In this document: positions 58,665-64,000 of the stretch, in pieces
How the letters are laid out: the number at the start of each line of letters is the position of its first letter
Numbering within the stretch: position 1 is the stretch's first letter
Source: Ferrovibrio sp046294345
Lineage (GTDB): Bacteria > Pseudomonadota > Alphaproteobacteria > Ferrovibrionales > Ferrovibrionaceae
Direction of reading: 5' to 3'
Assembly (NCBI GenBank): GCA_046294345.1
Contig: JBKBJT010000004.1
Coordinates: forward strand, 1 to 64,000
DNA: 64,000 bases
Made by a program: the position numbers and the translations under genes
Notes under the pieces: model-generated
Databases searched by the model: none
What the model was told of the DNA's origin: nothing
The model's input: the letters and a program-made list of their open reading frames with translations, nothing else

Positions 58665-58680
58665 AACTGATATATCAGAT
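58665..58680. promoter_or_regulatory. GntR operator 1 (left end of sugar-acid cluster)
   Basis: AACTGATATATCAGAT contains the perfect palindrome CTGATATATCAG (58667-58678) and stands 10 nt before the ATG of the RraA-like gene. An almost identical copy (15 of 16 bases) lies at 63532-63547 between kinase and GntR gene. Confidence 0.75.
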
Positions 58681-58690
58681 GGGAGAAACG

Positions 58691-59359
58691 ATGACCGGGA
58701 CGAGGCTGTCCGACGATCCGCTGGCCGACCGCCTGGCCCGCTGTTATGCCTCGGCCGTGCATGACGTGCTGCGGGCCCAGGGCCACGATAATTGCGTGCT
58801 GCCGCCGGAAATTCGCCCGCTCAACCCAGCCCAGACCCTGGCCGGCCAGGTCTGGACCGTCAGCGGCCATATCGACCGTACCAAATCCGCCCACGAAACC
58901 CTGCTGGAATGGACGGGCGTCTTATCCAAGGCGCCGCCGGGCCGGGTGGTGGTCTGCCAGCCGCATAACCACGAGGTGGCGTTGATGGGCGAGCTTTCGG
59001 CCTCGGCGCTGCAGCTGAAGGGCGTGCGGGGTTATATCGTCGATGGCGGCTGTCGCGATGCGGCAATGGTGGAGCAGCTCGGTTTCCCGGTCTGGTGCAG
59101 TTTCTTCACGCCGTCCGATATCGTTGCACGGTGGGTGCCTGATTTTTTCGGCACGCCGGTTTCCATCGGCAGCGTGACGATCTCCCCCGGCGATTACGTG
59201 ATCGCCGACCGCGATGGCGTGGTGGTGATTCCCGCCGCCATGGCCGAGGCTGTGATCGCCCGCACCGAAGAGGTGATGGGCACCGAAGGCGAAGTGCGCC
59301 GGAATATCATGGCCGGCATGGATCCGCAGGAGGCGTATCTGAAATATGGCAAGTTCTGA
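58691..59359 (+). CDS. RraA-like aldolase (HMG/CHA aldolase family)
   Basis: 222 aa from ATG 58691 (GGGAGAAACG). SASALQLKGVRGYIVDGGCRD carries the pyruvate/metal-binding region and the catalytic Arg/Asp; VGSVTISPGDYVIADRDGVV is the later family stretch. RraA-fold enzymes are class II pyruvate aldolases for 4-hydroxy-2-oxo acids; RNase E inhibitors are relatives. In this cluster an aldolase role is favoured. It overlaps the next gene by 14 nt. Confidence 0.88.
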   Translation: MTGTRLSDDPLADRLARCYASAVHDVLRAQGHDNCVLPPEIRPLNPAQTLAGQVWTVSGHIDRTKSAHETLLEWTGVLSKAPPGRVVVCQPHNHEVALMGELSASALQLKGVRGYIVDGGCRDAAMVEQLGFPVWCSFFTPSDIVARWVPDFFGTPVSIGSVTISPGDYVIADRDGVVVIPAAMAEAVIARTEEVMGTEGEVRRNIMAGMDPQEAYLKYGKF

Positions 59360-59660
59360 TCACACAACCGATCCGCGCCTGCTGATCCTGGCCCCGGGCG
59401 ACAATATCGCGGTGGCCCGGCTGGAAATCCCGGCCGATACGGAACTGCAGGTCGCGGGGCGCAAGGTGCGGCTGCAGCGTGCCCTGGGCTTTGGTCACAA
59501 GATCGCGGTGCGCGATATCGCCGCCGGCGAGAAGATTGTGAAATACGGCGCACCGATCGGACGCGCGACGGCAGATATCGCGCTGGGCGACTATGTGCAC
59601 AACCACAATGTCGCCAGCGACTATATGCCCAATACGGTGGTGGTGGAGGCTGCTCCATGA
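59346..59660 (+). CDS. UxaA-family SAF-domain subunit (dehydratase small subunit)
   Basis: 104 aa SAF domain: LILAPGDNIAVARLEIPADT, LGFGHKIAVRDIAAGEKIVK, GAPIGRATADIALGDYVHNH with His-x-His near the end. It matches the N-terminal part of altronate/galactarate dehydratases and SuyA of sulfolactate sulfo-lyase. Coupled by ATGA to the large subunit. Confidence 0.9.
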   Translation: MASSDHTTDPRLLILAPGDNIAVARLEIPADTELQVAGRKVRLQRALGFGHKIAVRDIAAGEKIVKYGAPIGRATADIALGDYVHNHNVASDYMPNTVVVEAAP

Positions 59661-60865
59661 GCGATGTGACGATGCGTGGCTGGCGGCGGGCCGATGGCCG
59701 CAAGGGAATCCGCAACTATGTGGCGGTGGCTTATCTGGTGGAATGTGCCCATCACGTGGTGAAGGAAATCGCCTGGCCCTATCGCGAGCAGGGCGCCCAT
59801 GTGATCGGCTTCCCGGGCTGTTATCCCAATGCCTATGCGCTCAAGATGATGCAGCGGCTATGCACGCATCCCAATGTGGGTGCCGTGCTGCTGGTGTCGC
59901 TGGGCTGCGAGGGTTTCAACAAGAAGCTGCTGGAGCGCACGATCAGGGAGAGCGGCCGGCCGGTCGAGTTACTCGCGATCCAGGAAAACGGCGGTACGCG
60001 CGCGACCATCGACAAGGGTCGTGCCTGGGTGGAGACGCGATTGAAGGAACTGGCGGCGCAGCCGACCGAGCCGATGGAGGTTTCCGAACTGGTGGTCGGC
60101 ACCATCTGCGGCGGTTCGGATGCCACGTCTGGTCTGACAGCCAATCCAGCGATGGGCCGGGCTTTCGATTTCCTGGTGCAGGAAAAGGCCGCGGCGATCT
60201 TCGAGGAAACCGGTGAACTGATCGGCATGGAAGGCTGGATGGCCGAACGCGCCGTCACGCCGGAGCTGGGCCGTGAACTCAAAGCCTGCGTTGCCAAGGC
60301 GGCGCGCTATTACGAGACGCTGGGCTATCCCAGTTTTGCGCCGGGCAATGCAGATGGCGGGCTCACCACCATCGAGGAAAAATCGCTGGGTGCCTATGCC
60401 AAAAGCGGCGCCTCGCCGATCAGCGGTATCATCAAGCCCGGCGACATTCCGCCGCGTGGCGGGCTGTATCTTCTGGATGTCGTCCCCGATGGCGAGGTGC
60501 GGTTCGGTTTTCCCAATATCAGCGACAATGCCGAGATCGCCGAACTGATCGCCTGCGGCTCGCATGTGATCCTGTTCTCCACGGGGCGTGGTTCGGTGGT
60601 GGGGTCGGCACTGGCGCCGGTGATCAAGGTCTGCGCCAATCCGCGCACCTATGCGCGCATGGCCGACGACATGGACGTGAATGCCGGCCGCATCCTGGAA
60701 GGTCAGGCCGATCTCGACACGGTCGGCCGCGAGATATTCGACCTGATCAAGCGTGTCGGCGCCGGCGAGATGACCCGGTCGGAAGGCCTGGGGCACCAGG
60801 AATTCATCCTCACCTACAAAAGTTTCGAACCGATTGGTCCGGCCTGCCTGCCGGCGGTCGCTTAA
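59657..60865 (+). CDS. UxaA-family dehydratase large subunit
   Basis: 402 aa, C-terminal UxaA/GarD domain: GWRRADGRKGIRNYVAVAYL, SLGCEGFNKKLLERTIRESG, ICGGSDATSGLTANPAMGRA and GLYLLDVVPDGEVRFGFPN-like sequence. With the SAF subunit it forms an iron-dependent sugar-acid dehydratase (altronate, galactarate or a 6-deoxyhexonate) or a SuyAB-type lyase. The SDR/FAH neighbours favour a dehydratase feeding a 2-keto-3-deoxy acid. Confidence 0.9.
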   Translation: MSDVTMRGWRRADGRKGIRNYVAVAYLVECAHHVVKEIAWPYREQGAHVIGFPGCYPNAYALKMMQRLCTHPNVGAVLLVSLGCEGFNKKLLERTIRESGRPVELLAIQENGGTRATIDKGRAWVETRLKELAAQPTEPMEVSELVVGTICGGSDATSGLTANPAMGRAFDFLVQEKAAAIFEETGELIGMEGWMAERAVTPELGRELKACVAKAARYYETLGYPSFAPGNADGGLTTIEEKSLGAYAKSGASPISGIIKPGDIPPRGGLYLLDVVPDGEVRFGFPNISDNAEIAELIACGSHVILFSTGRGSVVGSALAPVIKVCANPRTYARMADDMDVNAGRILEGQADLDTVGREIFDLIKRVGAGEMTRSEGLGHQEFILTYKSFEPIGPACLPAVA

Positions 60866-60882
60866 AGCAGCAGGAGACAGGC

Positions 60883-61632
60883 ATGCGTCTGGAAGGCAAG
60901 ACGGCGGTGGTGACAGCGGCGGCGCAGGGTATCGGCCGCGCTTCGGCCATCGCATTCGCCCGCGAGGGTGCGAAGGTAATCGCCACCGATCTGAACGAAA
61001 GCAGGCTGCAGGAACTTGGCGGCCTGCCGAATATCCGCACGCGCAAGCTGGACGTGATGGATCCGGCGGCCATTAAGGCGTTCGCAGCCGAAGCCGGGGC
61101 CGTCGATATCCTGTTCAACTGCGCCGGTTTCGTGCATCACGGCACGATCCTGGAAACCGAAGAGAAGGACTGGGATTTTTCCTTCGATCTCAATGTGCGG
61201 GCGATGTACCGCCTGACCCGGGCGCTGTTGCCGGCGATGATCGAGCGCGGCAAGGGTGGCTCCATCGTCAACATGTCCTCGGCCTGCTCCTCCGTCAAAG
61301 GCGCGCCGAACCGCTTCGTCTACGGTACCACGAAGGCCGCCGTGATCGGTCTGACCAAGTCGCTGGCCATCGATTTCATCAAGCAGGGCATCCGCGCCAA
61401 TGCGATCTGCCCTGGAACGATCCAGACGCCCTCGCTGGATGACCGCATCGCCGCGCAGGCCGCGGCCGTGGGCGGCGTCGAGGAGGCCCGCGCCGGCTTC
61501 GTGGCGCGCCAGCCGCTCGGCCGGCTTGGCAGCGCCGAGGAAATTGCGGCGCTGGCGGTGTATCTCGCGTCCGACGAATCCGCCTTCACCACAGGCACCA
61601 TCCACGTCATCGACGGCGGCTGGTCGATCTGA
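60883..61632 (+). CDS. SDR-family dehydrogenase (2-keto-3-deoxy-L-fuconate dehydrogenase-like)
   Basis: 249 aa. VVTAAAQGIGRASAIAFARE is the TGxxxGxG-type NAD(H) loop; NCAGFVHHGTILE, MSSACSSVKGAPNRFVYGTT with Tyr-x3-Lys catalytic pair, and PGTIQTPSLDDRIAAQA follow. It resembles KDF 4-dehydrogenases that make 2,4-diketo-3-deoxy-fuconate, next to an FAH-type hydrolase as in the known pathway. Substrate inferred from context. Confidence 0.88.
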   Translation: MRLEGKTAVVTAAAQGIGRASAIAFAREGAKVIATDLNESRLQELGGLPNIRTRKLDVMDPAAIKAFAAEAGAVDILFNCAGFVHHGTILETEEKDWDFSFDLNVRAMYRLTRALLPAMIERGKGGSIVNMSSACSSVKGAPNRFVYGTTKAAVIGLTKSLAIDFIKQGIRANAICPGTIQTPSLDDRIAAQAAAVGGVEEARAGFVARQPLGRLGSAEEIAALAVYLASDESAFTTGTIHVIDGGWSI

Positions 61633-61661
61633 TTCCAAGCTGACATTCAGGGAGACAGACA

Positions 61662-62510
61662 ATGAAACTGTTGCGCTACGGCCCGACGGGCCAGGAAAAG
61701 CCGGGCCTGCTCGATGCCTCCGGCGCCATCCGCGATCTCTCCACTGTGGTGCCGGATATCGCCGGCAGCACGCTGACCCCGGCAGGCCTGGCCAAGCTGA
61801 AATCGCTCGATCCCATGGCCTTGCCGGCGGTGTCGGGCAATCCGCGTCTGGGGCCCTGCGTCAACCGGGTTGGCAAATTCATCTGCATCGGTCTGAATTA
61901 TTCCGATCATGCCGCCGAGACCGGCGCCACCGTGCCGCCCGAGCCGATCATCTTCATGAAGGCGACCTCGGCGATCACCGGACCGAATGATGATGTGATC
62001 ATCCCGAAGAATTCACAGAAGACCGACTGGGAGGTGGAGCTCGGCGTGGTGATCGGCAGCGAGGCGCGCTATGTCAGCGAGGCCGACGCCATGAAGCATG
62101 TTGCGGGCTATTGCGTGATCAACGACGTTTCAGAACGCGCCTTCCAGACCGAACGTCACGGCCAGTGGACCAAGGGCAAGAGCGCCGACAGCTTCGGGCC
62201 CATCGGCCCCTGGCTGGTCACCGCCGACGAGGTGCCCGATCCGCAGGGCCTAGCCATGTTCTGCGACGTGAATGGCAAACGCTTCCAGAACGGTTCGACC
62301 AAGACCATGGTCTATGGCGTGCGTTATCTGGTCAGCTATCTGAGCCAGTTCATGTCACTGCAGCCGGGGGACATCATCTCCACCGGCACGCCGCCGGGCG
62401 TCGGCATGGGCCAGAAGCCACCGGTGTATCTGAAGGATGGTGATACCATCCATCTCGGCATCGCGGGGCTGGGCGAGCAGCGCCAGACGGCGCGGAATTA
62501 CCGCGCCTGA
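61662..62510 (+). CDS. FAH-family hydrolase (2,4-diketo-3-deoxy-fuconate hydrolase-like)
   Basis: 282 aa. GKFICIGLNYSDHAAETGAT, ITGPNDDVIIPKNSQKTDWE followed by VELGVVIG (metal-binding Glu cluster), and GDIISTGTPPGVGMGQKPPV are FAH-fold marks. Cleaves acylpyruvate-type diketo acids to pyruvate and a smaller acid such as lactate. Adjacent to the SDR by 29 nt. Stop 15 nt before the convergent kinase stop. Confidence 0.9.
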   Translation: MKLLRYGPTGQEKPGLLDASGAIRDLSTVVPDIAGSTLTPAGLAKLKSLDPMALPAVSGNPRLGPCVNRVGKFICIGLNYSDHAAETGATVPPEPIIFMKATSAITGPNDDVIIPKNSQKTDWEVELGVVIGSEARYVSEADAMKHVAGYCVINDVSERAFQTERHGQWTKGKSADSFGPIGPWLVTADEVPDPQGLAMFCDVNGKRFQNGSTKTMVYGVRYLVSYLSQFMSLQPGDIISTGTPPGVGMGQKPPVYLKDGDTIHLGIAGLGEQRQTARNYRA

Positions 62511-62525
62511 GGCAATCGCCCCGGA

Positions 62526-63473
62526 TCAGAACGGTTCCGGCGCGGCGCGGCCGATGGAGCGGAAGTAGGCTTCGACGGCCGTGCGGCGCGGAATCGGGGC
62601 GACCGCGCCGTAGCCGATGGTGGTGAGCGCGGCGGCCGCATTGGCATAACTGGCGGCATCCAACGGGCTGGCGCCGCGCACCAGCTCGGCCAGGAAGGCG
62701 CCGTCGAAGCAATCGCCGGCGCCGGTGGCATCCACCGTCAGCACGCGGTGGCCAGCCAGTCGCCAGCGGCCTTCCGGATTGGCAATCAGCACACCTTCGG
62801 CGCCGCATTTCAGCACCACCAGCGGAACACCCATGGCCCGGTAGTAATCGAGGATTGCCGCCGGCTCGCTCAACCCGCTCAGGGCCGTGGCATCCTCCAG
62901 GCTGGGCAGGGCGATATCCGAAAGTTTCAGCGCGGCATGGATGGCTTCGCGCGCGGTTTCCAGCGGCCAGAGCTTCAGGCGCAGGTTGGTGTCGAAGGAT
63001 ACTTGCCTGCCGGCCTTGCGCATGCGGGCAATCGCCGCCATCGCGGTATCACGCATGCTGGTGCTGACCGCCAGCGTTATGCCGGACACATGCAATATCC
63101 TGGTGGCTTCCAGTGCCTCGCCGGGCAGGTCGGCCGGGGTCATCCGGCTGGCCGCCGAGTCCTTGCGATAGTAGGTAAAGGTATGACCACGTTCGTTGTG
63201 GGTGACGAAGTAGATTGCCGTTGCGGCATCCTCGCGGCGGCCGACTGTGCTGGTATCCACGCCCTCCTGGTGCCACAGATCGAGCAGCAGGTCGCCGAAG
63301 GGGTCGCGGCCCAGCAGGGTGCAGTAGCCGGCATGGGCCCCCTGGCGGGCCGCGGCAATCGCGCAGTTCGAGGTATCGCCACCGAAGCCACGCAAATACT
63401 GGTCGCTGTTCGTCCCGGCGGTCTGGTTGAATTCCACCATGGCTTCGCCGAGACAGAGAATATCGCATCCCAT
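62526..63473 (-). CDS. PfkB-family sugar kinase (KDG-kinase-like)
   Basis: 315 aa from ATG 63473 (GGAGG upstream). CLGEAMVEFNQTAGTNSDQY at the start, RGFGGDTSNCAIAAARQGAH, and VDATGAGDCFDGAFLAELVR (PfkB signature 2 with catalytic Asp) place it near 2-keto-3-deoxygluconate kinases. Convergent to the FAH gene and divergent from GntR, with operator 2 in front. Confidence 0.9.
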   Translation of the reverse strand: MGCDILCLGEAMVEFNQTAGTNSDQYLRGFGGDTSNCAIAAARQGAHAGYCTLLGRDPFGDLLLDLWHQEGVDTSTVGRREDAATAIYFVTHNERGHTFTYYRKDSAASRMTPADLPGEALEATRILHVSGITLAVSTSMRDTAMAAIARMRKAGRQVSFDTNLRLKLWPLETAREAIHAALKLSDIALPSLEDATALSGLSEPAAILDYYRAMGVPLVVLKCGAEGVLIANPEGRWRLAGHRVLTVDATGAGDCFDGAFLAELVRGASPLDAASYANAAAALTTIGYGAVAPIPRRTAVEAYFRSIGRAAPEPF

Positions 63474-63531
63474 AATCGCAACGGCCTCCTGTCCCGTCTT
63501 TCCTAACCGAGACTGGCCGTGCGAGCAAGCC

Positions 63532-63547
63532 AACTGACATATCAGAT
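63532..63547. promoter_or_regulatory. GntR operator 2 (kinase/GntR intergenic)
   Basis: AACTGACATATCAGAT at 63532-63547, equal to 58665-58680 but for one base. It is 59 nt before the kinase ATG and 66 nt before the GntR ATG, so it can regulate both. Confidence 0.75.
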
Positions 63548-63613
63548 ATTATCTTGAGGCCGCCGGGGCCCGCTGCTACGGTGCTGGAAAGGCAGGAAAA
63601 AGGTCAGGCCGTC

Positions 63614-64000
63614 ATGGCAAAGAACAGTACGGTTCGCTCCACCCGGCTGGAGCGCCCGAAATCCCTCACCGAGCTGGTGAAGGACCATGTCCGTAACCGG
63701 ATCACCAACGGCGAACTGATGCTCGGCGAGGCGCTGTCAGAGAATGTGCTGGCCGCCCAGCTCGGCATTTCAAAGACACCGGTGCGCGAAGCCCTGCTGC
63801 AGCTCAAGCTGGAAGGGCTGGTCGACATCCAGCCTCAACGCGGCAGTTTCGTTTTCTCGCTGGCGCCCGACGAGGCGGCCGAGATGTGCCAGTATCGCGT
63901 CATCCTGGAAAGTGCGGCCCTGCGCGATGCGCTGTCCAACGATGAGGCCGGGCTGATCGATGCGCTGGAACAGAATGTGAAGCGCATGGCCAAGGCCGTG
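63614..64000 (+). CDS. GntR-family (FCD) transcriptional regulator, C-terminus cut by window edge
   Basis: 129 codons shown. The HTH reads LVKDHVRNRITNGELMLGEA, LSENVLAAQLGISKTPVREA and LLQLKLEGLVDIQPQRGSF, the FadR-subfamily winged helix; RVILESAALRDALSNDEAGL begins the FCD effector domain. It probably binds the sugar acid or a keto-deoxy acid and both 16-bp operators. The end lies outside the window. Confidence 0.92.
   Translation, partial: MAKNSTVRSTRLERPKSLTELVKDHVRNRITNGELMLGEALSENVLAAQLGISKTPVREALLQLKLEGLVDIQPQRGSFVFSLAPDEAAEMCQYRVILESAALRDALSNDEAGLIDALEQNVKRMAKAV

Overview
The window reads as chromosomal DNA of a GC-rich alphaproteobacterium, most likely a Rhodospirillales-type heterotroph. 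This is inferred from codon use, close gene packing with many ATGA overlaps, a LiuR-like MerR regulator, TauE/TIGR02186 pairs, a glpX-pgm-pgi run and a SqrR/BigR-type sulfide operon. Both ends cut genes: a thiolase at the left and a GntR regulator at the right. One 10-N scaffold gap lies inside polA (38801-38810), and the 127 bases beside it look like a misjoin.

Layout. 1-6249: acyl-CoA metabolism (thiolase, MerR regulator with a strong palindromic operator, acyl-CoA dehydrogenase, MFS transporter), an Mpo1-like protein, and a TauE exporter with its TIGR02186 partner. 6398-10441: a molybdopterin hydroxylase large subunit, a P450 and a Nudix hydrolase. 10524-14184: two coupled unknown genes meeting a cyclase-like protein tail to tail. 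14247-18545: gluconeogenic operon glpX-pgm-pgi. 18666-24546: VWA protein, UbiH-type hydroxylase, PepSY membrane protein with a small partner, and a housekeeping cluster (DUF971, Trm112-like, Lon substrate-binding-like, thioredoxin-TPR). 24717-26867: an ammonium channel fused to a histidine kinase. 26871-36613: two LysR regulators, small enzymes, an AT-rich orphan nucleotidyltransferase, a quinone-oxidoreductase-like MDR, a lone 2Fe-2S subunit, and a GNAT/hydratase/Ldh run. 36614-39887: a palindromic repeat, then polA and a zinc-finger gene. 40043-45590: orphan ABC ATPase, secreted unknown, methyltransferase, tRNA-Arg(CCG), rfbA and an aromatic-ring hydroxylase.

45594-56474 is the most coherent system. 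Ten closely spaced minus-strand genes encode a DUF2892 protein, an RND pump (adaptor and permease), a SqrR/BigR-type persulfide repressor, rhodanese-DUF2892, persulfide dioxygenase, TauE, a SLAC1/TDT channel, a Tat-type type II sulfide:quinone oxidoreductase and a small membrane protein. They start at an AT-rich repeat-bearing promoter region shared with a divergent methyltransferase-OsmC pair. Inferred flow: sulfide to persulfide (SQR), to sulfite (dioxygenase), to thiosulfate (rhodanese), with anion export.

58665-64000 is a sugar-acid catabolic cluster: RraA-type aldolase, two-part UxaA dehydratase, SDR, FAH hydrolase, divergent PfkB kinase and GntR regulator. It is bracketed by two 16-bp operators that differ at one base, which ties the whole block to the GntR regulator.
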